32,541 nt of DNA. Origin: Flavobacteriales bacterium UBA5692 (lineage in GTDB: Bacteria > Bacteroidota > Bacteroidia > Flavobacteriales_D > Sanyastnellaceae). The stretch is from the NCBI GenBank assembly GCA_002420235.1, contig DIHQ01000166.1:1-32541 (forward strand), given 5' to 3'. The notes under the pieces were generated by a model, which saw only the letters and a program-made list of their open reading frames with translations, was not told the origin of the DNA and made no database searches. Made by a program: the position numbers and the translations under genes. Of this stretch, positions 16,742 to 25,669 are shown one piece after another (position 1 is the stretch's first letter; every line of letters begins with the position of its first letter).

Positions 16742-18182
16742 AGCAGGATGCAGCAAGCTCCTCCAGCCTATCAAGTAACGCCGCGATATCACGGTCATCT
16801 GTTAAGGGGTTTTGAAACGTACAGCGTAACCACGTTTCACCATTCAGCTCCGTCTTAACGACGTAATATGGGCCATTCTCAAGCATGGCCTGGCGCAGAT
16901 CGGCATTGTCCGCGCCAATCAAACGAAAACACACAATATTCGATTGAGGATGGGCGAAAAGCTCCCATTGCGGTCGTTGTTCAATTTCATGGGCCGCAAC
17001 TCGAGCCCGATCTACCAAGCGGTCCACCAAGCTTTCCCATAATTTGGGACCGTGAGCCTCCCAAATGCCAAAAACCGCAACGCTCAACATACGCTTCGTA
17101 CATTCAAACGTTCGCTTGCTTAGGTTCCACCACTCGTCTTGATCGTTTTCATACAAATAGGCCGCCTTTTGACTGAATGCAGCATAAGCATCTGTGCCGT
17201 TGCGGTAGAACAGTCCAGTACACAACGCGGGTACACCCAACATCTTATGAAAGTCCATGGCAACCGAGTCCGCCTTTTCAATTCCTTTCAATGGGCCGTT
17301 ATTGAGTTGTGAGAAAACCTGAGCCGCACCGTGTGCACCGTCCACATGAAACCAAAGGTCATATTGCTCAGCAAATCCAGCGAGCATCTCTAAGTCATCA
17401 AATACGCCAGTCGATGTCGTACAGGCATTCCCAACGACAGCAATTACCTCGAATCCCCGTCCAGTAATTTCTTCAAAGGTGCTTTGAAGCGCAACTGGAT
17501 CAATTTGGTGATTCGATAAGGTCCGCACCTTCACAGTTCCGGCCTCTCCCCAGCCCATGACGCGTATCGCTCGATCTACACAGTAATGCGCCTGCTCACT
17601 TACTAGAACGGCATACCTAGGCTCGGTTCCTTGCTTCCACGCATTGCCTGAAGCTTTCCGCTGACGAGCTGCTAACAGTGCCGTCAAGTTGGCTAAGGTC
17701 CCACCGTGACACAAAATTCCCCCGGACTCCCCTCCAAGCCCCATGTATTTGGCGAGCTCCTGCATCACCGTTTCTTCCATCGGACTGCTTGCCGGCCCCA
17801 TTTCATCGATGGCCATCCCATTATTGAGCAAAGCCGTTGCAGCCTGTAGCCACGCCAATTGTGGAAGCGGAACTGCTACCTGATGGCCTGCGTAACGAGG
17901 GTCGTGCAGTCGAGTGGATTGGGCCATTACCTCCTCTAAAAAACCTCCTTTCCAAAGTGCCCCTGTCTCTGCCCCACCCGCCTCCTTAATTCTTAATTTC
18001 CAGTATGTTAGCCTTTCTTCTGGAGCAGAGTGGGGCAACACTTTATCGAATTGCCTCGTTTGTGAATCCATCAAATAAACCGCTAGCTTTTCGACCATCT
18101 GATTCCCTGTAATGCGGAATGTTTCGGGCGTATAGAAATTTGACCAATGATGTGGGAAATCCGGTTTTAAACATGGTTTCAT
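16728..18182 (-). CDS. group II PLP-dependent decarboxylase
   Basis: A 484-residue fold-type I PLP enzyme of the aromatic-amino-acid/glutamate decarboxylase family. The Schiff-base lysine is Lys313 in D-F-H-K-M-L-G-V-P, the pyridine-pairing Asp is in HVDGAHGAA (Asp281), and the stacking His is in SEQAHYCVDRA. The glycine-rich SGGILCHGGTLANLTAL binds the cofactor phosphate. The frame extends upstream to 18257, but the Met at 18182 starts the recognisable sequence (MKPCLKPDFPHHW) and leaves an 86-bp divergent spacer with the outer membrane protein gene. Possible substrates include tyrosine, DOPA, tryptophan, glutamate, 2,4-diaminobutyrate or cysteine sulfinate; nothing visible decides. No transporter or antiporter is adjacent, so an acid-resistance pair is not supported. 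It ends inside the end of glmS (14 bp convergent overlap). Confidence 0.88.
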   Translation of the reverse strand: MKPCLKPDFPHHWSNFYTPETFRITGNQMVEKLAVYLMDSQTRQFDKVLPHSAPEERLTYWKLRIKEAGGAETGALWKGGFLEEVMAQSTRLHDPRYAGHQVAVPLPQLAWLQAATALLNNGMAIDEMGPASSPMEETVMQELAKYMGLGGESGGILCHGGTLANLTALLAARQRKASGNAWKQGTEPRYAVLVSEQAHYCVDRAIRVMGWGEAGTVKVRTLSNHQIDPVALQSTFEEITGRGFEVIAVVGNACTTSTGVFDDLEMLAGFAEQYDLWFHVDGAHGAAQVFSQLNNGPLKGIEKADSVAMDFHKMLGVPALCTGLFYRNGTDAYAAFSQKAAYLYENDQDEWWNLSKRTFECTKRMLSVAVFGIWEAHGPKLWESLVDRLVDRARVAAHEIEQRPQWELFAHPQSNIVCFRLIGADNADLRQAMLENGPYYVVKTELNGETWLRCTFQNPLTDDRDIAALLDRLEELAASCSIQP

Positions 18183-18268
18183 GTGGGAAAGTTCGGGCCA
18201 TTGGTGCGTACTTGAGTGTTTTTTGTGTTTCTTGCGTTCGAAAATTTCCTGAAACACAACTCAACATC

Positions 18269-19126
18269 ATGAAGAAACTCATGTTTACCCTAGCGCTCTC
18301 CGCGCTAGTAACGATGGGCGTTCAGGCCCAGAAACAAATGGGCGACGAGCACAACATCGAGGTGGCTTTCACTCCCTTCGGAGGCAGCCCCATTGACGGC
18401 TCTACGCTCAAGTACCGTAACTTTTTGGAAGACAACCGAGCCTTACGCTTGTCCCTCACCATGTCTAATTCTAACGACTTACACGCTTGGTATCAAGATG
18501 GTGAAATCAACGAAGCTGACCCTGTCAGCCCTCAATTGAACATCAATACCAAAGGCTCGGCTTACGGAATCGCTCTCGGTTACGAGTTGCACTTCGACGG
18601 CATGGATAATCTCTCCCCATACCTCGCTTTCGAATTGCCATTCACCTTTGGCACACGTTCCGACACACAGGAGTTTTGGGGGCCAGAAGACATCAATGAT
18701 GCAGGGCAGCCTGACCAATATGTCGTCTGGAACTTAGGCAACGAGCAAGGCTTCACGCGTTTCGGTCTCAACATCCTCTTTGGTGCAGACTACTACTTCT
18801 CGGACGCCATTTACCTAGGATTTGAGGCTGGACTCGGTTTCAGCAGCACTTCCTTTGGCAACCACAGCATCACGACCGACAATACAACAGCATTCAATAT
18901 GTACTTCAACAATGCCTTCTCAACAGAAGCGGCAGGTGCTGAAGTAGCCGGTGAATTTGTTGGTGAGTTGCCCTTCAGCGCCTTGGACGGTATTATCTAC
19001 AATGAATACTGGCCAGACGGTGCGGGTGCTGACGAAGTTTACTACTCTTGGCCTAACCACATCAGCAATACCACCATCGGAAACGTATTCCAAGGTGCGT
19101 TGCGTATCGGTTTCTTGTTCGACTAA
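18269..19126 (+). CDS. outer-membrane beta-barrel-type protein
   Basis: A 285-residue protein with a clear Sec signal peptide (MKKLMFTLALSALVTMGVQA, cleavage near residue 20). The mature chain is rich in alternating aromatic/aliphatic strands (ALRLSLTMSN, AYGIALGYELHF, LSPYLAFELPFTFG, FTRFGLNILFGADYYFSDAIYLGFEAGLGFS) and ends GALRIGFLFD, a strand-like C-terminus expected of a beta-barrel, although the last residue is Asp rather than Phe. I do not recognise a named family. The frame stays open upstream to 18119, but only the Met at 18269 gives a signal peptide. It is monocistronic: divergent from the decarboxylase and closed by a strong terminator 25 bp after the stop. Confidence 0.8.
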   Translation: MKKLMFTLALSALVTMGVQAQKQMGDEHNIEVAFTPFGGSPIDGSTLKYRNFLEDNRALRLSLTMSNSNDLHAWYQDGEINEADPVSPQLNINTKGSAYGIALGYELHFDGMDNLSPYLAFELPFTFGTRSDTQEFWGPEDINDAGQPDQYVVWNLGNEQGFTRFGLNILFGADYYFSDAIYLGFEAGLGFSSTSFGNHSITTDNTTAFNMYFNNAFSTEAAGAEVAGEFVGELPFSALDGIIYNEYWPDGAGADEVYYSWPNHISNTTIGNVFQGALRIGFLFD

Positions 19127-19151
19127 TACATTGCCAACAGAATTTGAAAAG

Positions 19152-19178
19152 GGCGGTGCCATGGGCGCCGCCTTTTTT
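19152..19178 (+). terminator. intrinsic terminator of the outer membrane protein gene
   Basis: GGCGGTGCC and GGCGCCGCC form a 9-bp GC-rich stem (one G-T wobble) around an ATG loop, followed directly by six T residues. It lies 25 bp after the stop at 19126 and 36 bp before the next start, so it separates the outer membrane protein gene from the cyclase gene. Confidence 0.85.
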
Positions 19179-19214
19179 GTGCCCCAATGATTCCGCCCGT
19201 CGTACCTTGTTTCC

Positions 19215-19970
19215 ATGGAAATGAAATTTCAAGGGGTCGATTTCATACCAAGCGGTGCAGCCAACGTCGACCTGAGCATTGCCATGGGCGCCGGACGAGG
19301 ATCGCGAGCTTGGTACGTAGATTTCATAAAGCTTCAGGTAGTGCGCACCAACGGATTCTTGGGCTCTGTCGCAGAGGGTGGGGCGGTGAATTTCCGCGAC
19401 GTGCAGTTCAACCCGCACGGCAACGGAACGCACACGGAATGCTTGGGACACATTTCGCCCGAGGCGCATTCCGTCAACGAATTGACCTTCCCCGTGCTCA
19501 TGCCGTGCCTCGTGGTCAGTGTTTTCCCCGAGGCCCGCGACGGCGACCAGGTCATCACCGAACGGGAATTGGCGTTGTCCATTTCCCAGCATTGGAACGT
19601 GCAATCCGCCCTTCCGCCCGCACTCATCGTTCGCACGCTACCCAACGACAAATCCAAAGTTGGGCGCAACTGGTCAAATACTAACCCCCCTTATTTCGAG
19701 GCCGAAGCGATGAGCTGGCTCGTCGAAAGCAGCGTGGATCACCTATTGGTCGATCTACCTTCTGTTGATCGTGAGGTTGATGGGGGCACTTTAGCGGCCC
19801 ACCATGCCTTTTGGACTTATCCCGACAGCCCTCGGCGCCAATCGTCCATTACAGAACTAATTTTCGTCCCGGAAACCCTTCTCGATGGCCGCCACTTGCT
19901 CAACCTCCAAACTGCCGCATTTGAAATGGATGCAACGCCTAGCCGACCCGTCGTGATTCCCTGCAACTAA
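19215..19970 (+). CDS. cyclase / kynurenine formamidase-like metal hydrolase
   Basis: A 251-residue member of the cyclase family (KynB-like formamidases and related metal hydrolases). The metal-binding signature is HGNGTHTECLGH with His68, His73, Glu75 and His79; the family consensus H-x-G-T-H-x-D-x-P-x-H has Asp where Glu is here. A later segment, HLLVDLPSVDREVDGGTLAAHHAFW, matches the conserved D-x-P-S-x-D region with its paired histidines. No signal peptide is visible, so it is probably cytoplasmic. Related enzymes hydrolyse N-formylkynurenine or other amides and lactones. No tryptophan-degradation genes are adjacent, so the substrate is open. It is flanked by a terminator upstream and 152 bp of spacer downstream. 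Confidence 0.83.
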   Translation: MEMKFQGVDFIPSGAANVDLSIAMGAGRGSRAWYVDFIKLQVVRTNGFLGSVAEGGAVNFRDVQFNPHGNGTHTECLGHISPEAHSVNELTFPVLMPCLVVSVFPEARDGDQVITERELALSISQHWNVQSALPPALIVRTLPNDKSKVGRNWSNTNPPYFEAEAMSWLVESSVDHLLVDLPSVDREVDGGTLAAHHAFWTYPDSPRRQSSITELIFVPETLLDGRHLLNLQTAAFEMDATPSRPVVIPCN

Positions 19971-20122
19971 GTTTAAGCTATAAATTCTTTGCCACTAGTC
20001 GATGGTAAAAATGTCCTTTAAAAAGAATACAGACTAACAGGTCGTTCTTGAAAACTCAAACAGAACCGCACAGAGTACACGGCAAAATGTCACAATTTGC
20101 GGCATCACCAAAAATTTTTTTT

Positions 20123-20578
20123 ATGAAAAATTTATTTACTCTTTGTGCATTTGCATTGTGCACGTTAACGCTCAGTGCTCAAGATGACGGTTCGTCTATG
20201 GGTGCCAAAGGAACTTTCTTCCTGGGATCAGGAGACGCAACAGCCTTAGGCCAGTTGTTTTCTGACACTGGAATGGGCCTTGCGCCGACAGTCGGCTATT
20301 GTGTTGCGGATGACATCGCTATACAATTATCCATGAATGGGTCAACAGATGCTCTTTCAATGAATCTAGCGGGTGCATACTTCATTGACGATTACTACGT
20401 AGGAGCCCGCTTTTACGATTTAGCTGGCGACAATCTAGATATTGGCATAGGCGGGGCAAAAATCATTCCATTTAAGGGGCCGCTATTTGTAGCTCCAGGA
20501 ATTGAATATCGATTCGGACTGCCAGACGATGCTAGTGATAACCTTGGTTTAACCATAGGTTTTGGGGCTCGATTCTAA
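20123..20578 (+). CDS. small outer-membrane beta-barrel protein
   Basis: A 151-residue protein with a signal peptide (MKNLFTLCAFALCTLTLSA, cleaved before Q-D-D). The mature 130 residues alternate in a beta-barrel manner (GLAPTVGYCV, DIAIQLSMNGS, LSMNLAGAYFIDDYYVGARFYDL, LDIGIGGAKIIPF, FVAPGIEYRFGL, LGLTIGFGARF) and end in Phe, the usual signal for BAM-mediated insertion. The size would allow an eight-strand barrel. The frame continues upstream to a TTG at 20048, but the ATG at 20123 is preceded by an A/T-rich leader typical of Bacteroidota and starts the signal peptide. A terminator follows 24 bp after the stop. No specific family is recognised. Confidence 0.8.
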   Translation: MKNLFTLCAFALCTLTLSAQDDGSSMGAKGTFFLGSGDATALGQLFSDTGMGLAPTVGYCVADDIAIQLSMNGSTDALSMNLAGAYFIDDYYVGARFYDLAGDNLDIGIGGAKIIPFKGPLFVAPGIEYRFGLPDDASDNLGLTIGFGARF

Positions 20579-20594
20579 AGTCCACTAAATAAAA

Positions 20595-22055
20595 TCAGGA
20601 AAGGGCCTCAATCAGAGGCCCTTTTTTTTTGGTGCAGAATACAAGGCTAAAAACTGATCCAGACCCTTCGGTTGATCGAAACTCTATCTGCCCATTCATC
20701 TGACGTACAATAGAGTCTGTAATAAATAAACCAAGGCCAGTGCCTTTCGCCTTAGAAGTAAAGTGCGGTTCGAATATCTCCCCCTGCTTGTCCGCTGGAA
20801 TGCCCGTTCCATTGTCCTCAAAAGAAAGGGTTGCCTTTCCATCCTTGTCAACATCCAAGGCGATGGTGATAGAGGCTTGGTCTTCATTTCTGACAGCATC
20901 TATTGCATTCGTAATCAAATTATTCATCGCTCGTGCTAGGTGCGCCCGAGATCCATCTACAACAACCGCTGATGTTGGCGCCGAAATCCGCCATTCAATT
21001 TGTGGGTTTGATTGTTCATATAGCGTTGTGACCTCATTTGTAAGGTTTGCCAAATCAACCTCCTCAAGTGTTTCCATGCCAACTGCAGCGAGCATGGAAA
21101 AGTCTTGAGAGATTTCAGCCAAGATGTCAATTTGTTCCGCAACCACACGGGTATAGCGCCTCAACCTTTCGTCAAAGTCCTGCTTCTTGTCCAACCATGA
21201 GCGCTCCAATTGCTGCGCGCCCAACTTGATGGGGGTTAGTGGATTCTTAATTTCATGGGCAACTTGCATCGCCATCATTCGCCATGCGCCTTCCCGCTCC
21301 CTTTTCGCTAACTCTTGAACAGCTGCCTGAAGCTGATTCAAAAGCGCATTGTATTGATCTACCAATTCACCAATCGCGTCGGCACGTGCGTATTCAATTG
21401 GTGTTTGCTGGACACCCGGTTGCAATTCCCGCATACGGTCTCGGATAAGTCGCAGATGCCTCACCAATCCATTGGACAAGATGACAGCCAATAAAGCTCC
21501 ACCCAAAAACAAAACGATATAGAGCGGAGCCAGCTGCGACCAAAAGGCCTTGAAATCACCTGCTTCAAGTGCTCGTTTTTCGTAACGTACACCCACAATA
21601 CCTAAAACCAATCCACTCTGATTCCGAACGTGCCAATACACATTGACCACATCATTATCCGACTTCCCGAGGATACGCTCATCCGAATCATTTAGTGCCT
21701 CAAGCACATCAATGGACAATTGAATAATGGCCCCAGCATCATCGGTCAGTGTCGACTCAGTGAGGAGCCGGCCGTTGGGACGATACAATGCTATGTCCAT
21801 ACCATGGATATCTGCCAACTCGCAGATTCGATCCGAAAATGCGCTAGGAATGTCTTCTGTTTGGAGCCATGAAGGCAGGCGATCGAGCGTATAGTTCAGG
21901 CTTCGCTCCACAGATGCCTCCTTCCGGATGAGGCGTTGGGCATTGTACGCCTCCTCCTGGTCGCCTGTGAAGTCCCACGCAACGTACATCGTGCCGGCCA
22001 AGGCCAGTACTATGACGAGCAACATAGAAACCAAAATACGTGTTTGAAAGCCCAT
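20595..22055 (-). CDS. NtrY-like membrane sensor histidine kinase
   Basis: A 486-residue sensor kinase. TM1 is about 7-27 and TM2 about 174-194, bracketing a periplasmic sensor of about 145 residues. A HAMP-like linker follows (195-247). The H-box is AHEIKNPLTPIKL with phospho-acceptor His267, the N-box MNNLITNAIDA (377-387), the G1 box DNGTGIP (414-420) and the G2 box GTGLGLF (438-444). The H-E-I-K-N-P-L-T-P-I-K-L form is typical of NtrY-like kinases. It lies 52 bp after atpG with no terminator between, so readthrough from the ATP synthase operon is possible. No response regulator gene is in the window, so the partner is unknown. Its 3' end is shared with the terminator of the convergent gene. 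Confidence 0.9.
   Translation of the reverse strand: MGFQTRILVSMLLVIVLALAGTMYVAWDFTGDQEEAYNAQRLIRKEASVERSLNYTLDRLPSWLQTEDIPSAFSDRICELADIHGMDIALYRPNGRLLTESTLTDDAGAIIQLSIDVLEALNDSDERILGKSDNDVVNVYWHVRNQSGLVLGIVGVRYEKRALEAGDFKAFWSQLAPLYIVLFLGGALLAVILSNGLVRHLRLIRDRMRELQPGVQQTPIEYARADAIGELVDQYNALLNQLQAAVQELAKREREGAWRMMAMQVAHEIKNPLTPIKLGAQQLERSWLDKKQDFDERLRRYTRVVAEQIDILAEISQDFSMLAAVGMETLEEVDLANLTNEVTTLYEQSNPQIEWRISAPTSAVVVDGSRAHLARAMNNLITNAIDAVRNEDQASITIALDVDKDGKATLSFEDNGTGIPADKQGEIFEPHFTSKAKGTGLGLFITDSIVRQMNGQIEFRSTEGSGSVFSLVFCTKKKGPLIEALS
20603..20630 (+). terminator. intrinsic terminator overlapping the 3' end of the convergent kinase gene
   Basis: A perfect 7-bp stem (GGGCCTC/GAGGCCC) with a 5-nt loop is followed by nine T residues on the plus strand. 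It ends the small barrel gene at 20578. The same bases encode the last residues of the minus-strand histidine kinase, where the T-run reads as Lys-Lys-Lys and the stem as G-P-L-I-E-A-L. On the minus strand the hairpin is followed only by TTTCC, so it is mainly a plus-strand terminator. Confidence 0.88.
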
Positions 22056-22107
22056 TATTCGAAGCTACTACGGGCAAGACAAACACAAGGACTGTACCAA
22101 CTAGTTT

Positions 22108-22989
22108 TTACGCGTCCAGAGCTTCTGAACCAGCAACAATCTCAAGAATTTCAGTGGTAATCGCCGCTTGACGGGCCTTATTGTATGAGATACGCAATTC
22201 TCGAAGCAACTCACCTCCGTTTTCAGTAGCCTGGTGCATCGCCGTCATTCTAGCCCCGTGTTCAGCCGCATGGCTATCAAGTAATCCTTTGTACAACTGA
22301 ACCTTGAGCGAGTTGGGAATGATGCGCTCGACGATCTCCGCTTCATTCGGCTCAAATATGTATTCAATGTCCACTCCCTTCAGCCCGTCACCCTTCGCTT
22401 CTAGAGGTTCCAAAGGAAGATAGCTTTCCATTGTAGTTTCCTGCACCGCGGCGTTTACAAACTTGTTGTAAATGATTTTGACGGCATCATAGGTCCCCGA
22501 GCTGAACTGGTCCATGATTCCTTCTGCCACTTTTTGTGCTGTATCGAAGTTTAAGTCATCGAAAATCTTCCAAGTATCCTCATTAAACCCTTTGGGCGAA
22601 AGTAGAGGGTTCTTTTTGAAGGCATCATTCGCTTTCTTACCCAAAGCAAGTACATGGTATTCCGCGTCTCCTTGCTTGATAGCAGAGTTGACCTGTTTAA
22701 TGATATTGTTATTGAAGCCCCCGCACAAACCGCGATTGGACGTGATGGCTACGAGCAACACCCGCTTCACATCGCGTTGCTCAGAGTAAATCCCTTCGCT
22801 ACTATCCAAGGATCCACTCACGTTAGAGAGAACCGCCTGGAGCTTTTCCGCGTACGGACGCATGCGGGTAATTGCATCCTGTGCGCGTCGCAATTTGGCC
22901 GCCGCCACCATTTTCATGGCAGAGGTGATTTGCATCGTGTTTTGAACCGATGTAATTCGTTCACGTACTTCTTTGAGTCCGCCAGCCAT
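22108..22989 (-). CDS. atpG: F1 ATP synthase gamma subunit
   Basis: A 293-residue gamma subunit, the rotating central stalk of F1. The N-terminal helix (LKEVRERITSVQNTMQITSAMKMVAAAKLRRAQ) and the C-terminal helix (ATENGGELLRELRISYNKARQAAITTEILEIVAG) form the conserved coiled coil; the SNRGLCGGFN segment is a family hallmark. Length is normal. It begins 3 bp after atpA and is the last F-ATPase gene of the operon; the beta and epsilon genes that usually follow are not here. Confidence 0.97.
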   Translation of the reverse strand: MAGGLKEVRERITSVQNTMQITSAMKMVAAAKLRRAQDAITRMRPYAEKLQAVLSNVSGSLDSSEGIYSEQRDVKRVLLVAITSNRGLCGGFNNNIIKQVNSAIKQGDAEYHVLALGKKANDAFKKNPLLSPKGFNEDTWKIFDDLNFDTAQKVAEGIMDQFSSGTYDAVKIIYNKFVNAAVQETTMESYLPLEPLEAKGDGLKGVDIEYIFEPNEAEIVERIIPNSLKVQLYKGLLDSHAAEHGARMTAMHQATENGGELLRELRISYNKARQAAITTEILEIVAGSEALDA

Positions 22990-22992
22990 AAC

Positions 22993-24570
22993 TTACACGT
23001 ATTGGGCTGTCATTTCTTTGGCCGCAGCAGCGAGAACAGCCCTCTGATCATCGCCATATTTGCCATTCTTCAACTCCTCCAAGGTGTCCGCGTGCTTGGA
23101 ACGAAGGTAGTCTAGGTAAGCCACTTCGAAATCTTTGACGCTTTTCACAGGCACATCTTTCAAGAGGCCCTCAACACCACAATAAATGATGGCAATCTGA
23201 TCCTCAACACGCATCGGACTATTCAAGTCTTGCTTGAGAATTTCAACGTTGCGCTCACCTTTGTCCAAAACTGCTTTGGTGGCTTCATCCAGGTCCGAAC
23301 CAAACTTGGCAAACGCCTCGAGCTCGCGGTACTGCGCTTGGTCAAGCTTTAATGTCCCGGAAACTTTCTTCATCGACTTAATCTGGGCATTACCCCCTAC
23401 CCGGCTTACAGAAATACCTACGTTAATTGCAGGGCGGATACCGCTCAGAAAGAGATTAGATTCGAGAAATATCTGCCCGTCTGTGATGGAAATGACGTTT
23501 GTCGGTATATACGCCGATACGTCGCCCGCCTGAGTCTCGATAATCGGCAAGGCGGTCAATGATCCCCCGCCCTTCACTTTGTCTTTAAGCGAAGCGGGCA
23601 AATCGTTCATTTGTGAAGCAATCTCTTGTTCACTGATAACCTTCGATGCGCGCTCCAAGAGCCGGCTATGCAGATAGAATACATCGCCCGGATAAGCTTC
23701 GCGTCCTGGAGGACGGCGTAACAAAAGCGAAACCTCGCGGTACGCAACAGCTTGCTTGGATAAATCATCGTATACCACTAACGCTGCGCGGCCTGTGTCT
23801 CGGAAAAACTCACCAATCGCCGCGCCTGTAAACGGCGCGTAGAATTGAAGCGGTGCTGGATCAGATGCCGTAGCGGCAACCACAACTGTGTACGGCAATG
23901 CACCGTTTTCTTCCAATGTCTTTACAATACCAGCAACCGTTGAACCCTTCTGGCCCACAGCGACGTATATGCAAAATACGGGGTCGCCAGCCTCATAGAA
24001 TTCGCGCTGGTTGATGATGGTATCAATCGCAACTGTAGTCTTGCCGGTCTGCCGGTCGCCGATAATCAACTCACGCTGGCCTCGGCCAATGGGAATCATG
24101 GCGTCGATTGCCTTAATCCCCGTTTGCAATGGTTCACTTACCGGTTGACGGAAAATAACCCCTGGCGCTTTGCGCTCAATTGGCATTTCATACAAGTCAC
24201 CTTGTATCGGGCCCTTCCCATCGATGGGCTCACCGAGCGTATTGACAACTCGGCCCAACATGCCTTCGCCTGCACGAATCGCTGCGATGCGCCCTGTACG
24301 TTTGACCGATGAACCTTCTCTTAGATCGCCTGAGGGGTCTAACAACACCGCACCGACGTTGTCCTCTTCCAAATTCAACACGATGCCACGGGCGCCGTTT
24401 TCAAATTCGATCAATTCTCCGGATTCCACGTTGGTCAAGCCGTAGATACGCGCAATGCCGTCTCCGACTTGAAGAACGGTTCCTACTTCTTCCAATTCAG
24501 CTGCTGACTTGACGCCTGCGAGCTGTTCACGTAGGATAGAGGAGACTTCTGCTGGATTGATTTCTGCCAT
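22993..24570 (-). CDS. atpA: F1 ATP synthase alpha subunit
   Basis: A 525-residue alpha subunit, the non-catalytic nucleotide-binding partner of beta in the F1 hexamer. The P-loop is GDRQTGKT (171-178); the Walker B region is AALVVYDDLSKQA; the arginine finger lies in GISVSRVGGNAQ. The N-terminal beta barrel (VGTVLQVGDGIARIYGL) and the C-terminal helical domain (LDQAQYRELEAFAKFGSDLD) are both intact. Length is typical for Bacteroidota. It follows atpH by 33 bp and precedes atpG by 3 bp. Confidence 0.98.
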   Translation of the reverse strand: MAEINPAEVSSILREQLAGVKSAAELEEVGTVLQVGDGIARIYGLTNVESGELIEFENGARGIVLNLEEDNVGAVLLDPSGDLREGSSVKRTGRIAAIRAGEGMLGRVVNTLGEPIDGKGPIQGDLYEMPIERKAPGVIFRQPVSEPLQTGIKAIDAMIPIGRGQRELIIGDRQTGKTTVAIDTIINQREFYEAGDPVFCIYVAVGQKGSTVAGIVKTLEENGALPYTVVVAATASDPAPLQFYAPFTGAAIGEFFRDTGRAALVVYDDLSKQAVAYREVSLLLRRPPGREAYPGDVFYLHSRLLERASKVISEQEIASQMNDLPASLKDKVKGGGSLTALPIIETQAGDVSAYIPTNVISITDGQIFLESNLFLSGIRPAINVGISVSRVGGNAQIKSMKKVSGTLKLDQAQYRELEAFAKFGSDLDEATKAVLDKGERNVEILKQDLNSPMRVEDQIAIIYCGVEGLLKDVPVKSVKDFEVAYLDYLRSKHADTLEELKNGKYGDDQRAVLAAAAKEMTAQYV

Positions 24571-24603
24571 GATTTCAACTGGTGTTCGGTTTTGGTGTCC
24601 GGA

Positions 24604-25161
24604 TTAAAATTCCGGCTCGTAATCGTGATCTGTGATTTGACGACGGAGGAGCTCCAGCTCCCGCTTGATGCTGGCATCAATCATGCGGTTATCCATGAGC
24701 AACTGAAAACCGCCAAGCAAACTGGGGTCAACGGTTTCCTTTAATTCTACTTCGCCGTCGTGAAGGTTTTTCAAAGCTGCGCTCACGCGGCTGCGCAACT
24801 CGTCGTCCATGGGCAATGCTGTTCTCACCTGCGCAACGCGCACATTACGCAGCTCTCTAACCAAATTCAACGCCTCATCAATGATGGCGGGCAAAATGGA
24901 CTCCCTTCCTTTTCGCACCAGAATCTTAATGAACTCCAGCGTCAGCGAATTGATTTTGCCCTCCAAGATTTTCGACAATATCTTCTCCTTTGCATCTGCT
25001 TTAATTACCGGGCTTTTTAACAGCAAATCCAAGTCATCTGACCCTTGAACAGCAATGTTCAGCATCCGGATGTCTTTTTCCATGTTATCAATTGCACCCG
25101 TTTCTTCCGCAAGGCTGAAGAGCGATTTGGCATATCGTATGGCTGCGCGTGGGGTGGCCAT
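24604..25161 (-). CDS. atpH: F1 ATP synthase delta subunit (OSCP)
   Basis: A 185-residue delta subunit linking the peripheral stalk to the top of F1. The N-terminal helical domain opens RAAIRYAKSLFSLAEETGAID, followed by DLLLKSPVIKADAKEKIL and FIKILVRKGRESILPAI. The C-terminal part has the conserved ETVDPSLLGGFQLLMDNRMIDASIKREL motif. Size and motif order match the family. It starts 3 bp after atpF and is separated from atpA by 33 bp. Confidence 0.95.
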   Translation of the reverse strand: MATPRAAIRYAKSLFSLAEETGAIDNMEKDIRMLNIAVQGSDDLDLLLKSPVIKADAKEKILSKILEGKINSLTLEFIKILVRKGRESILPAIIDEALNLVRELRNVRVAQVRTALPMDDELRSRVSAALKNLHDGEVELKETVDPSLLGGFQLLMDNRMIDASIKRELELLRRQITDHDYEPEF

Positions 25162-25164
25162 GGT

Positions 25165-25662
25165 TTAATTCAATGGAGATTCATCAATGAGTCGGTTAAC
25201 AAGAGCTTTTTGCTCGTCATTGGACTCCAGCTTTGCTCGAAGTAAACGCTCTGCAATTTCCAAGGATAAGTTGCCTACCTCGGCTTTCAATTCAGCAACA
25301 GCGGCTTTCCGCTCAATGGCAATTGCTTCTTTGGCTGAAGCAACCTCCTGGTCTGCCGCCTCGCGTGCCGTTTTCTTTGCATCCGCCACCAGTTGGTTCG
25401 CCATTTCGCGCGCTTCACGTAACATTTTGTCGCGTTCCGCGCGGGCTTCCTTCAATTGGTTTTCATTGCTCGTAACAAGGTCTTCCATTTCCTTGCGGAC
25501 CTTTTCCGCCTCATTCAAGGCGCCTGCAATGGACTCCTCACGCTCATTAAGGGCGGAGAGAATCGGCCCCCACGCGAAGCGTCGAAGCACGAAAAGCACC
25601 ACAAGGAATGCAATGGATGCCCAAACTACGGTCCCGAGGGCCGGTGTTAGTAGCGCTCCCAT
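25165..25662 (-). CDS. atpF: F0 ATP synthase b subunit
   Basis: A 165-residue b subunit of the peripheral stalk. One N-terminal membrane helix (about 5-27, ending V-L-R-R-F-A-W-G-P) is followed by a long charged, Ala/Glu/Lys-rich coiled coil reaching the C-terminus. The L-N-E-R-E-E-S-I segment just after the membrane matches the family. It lies 7 bp after atpE and 3 bp before atpH. There is one b gene, not a b/b' pair. Confidence 0.95.
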   Translation of the reverse strand: MGALLTPALGTVVWASIAFLVVLFVLRRFAWGPILSALNEREESIAGALNEAEKVRKEMEDLVTSNENQLKEARAERDKMLREAREMANQLVADAKKTAREAADQEVASAKEAIAIERKAAVAELKAEVGNLSLEIAERLLRAKLESNDEQKALVNRLIDESPLN

Positions 25663-25669
25663 GGCTTTA

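Noticed and set aside
19062..19604. 180-codon minus-strand open frame
   Set aside because: It lies antisense to the outer membrane protein end, its terminator and the cyclase gene; no recognisable protein features.
19971..20122. Hidden gene or promoter in the spacer before the small barrel gene
   Set aside because: No convincing ORF with signal or family features; ACAATTTG at 20092-20099 only partly matches the -7 consensus and has no good -33 partner.
22056..22107. Terminator between atpG and the histidine kinase
   Set aside because: No stable inverted repeat with a T-run could be found on the minus strand in this 52-bp gap.
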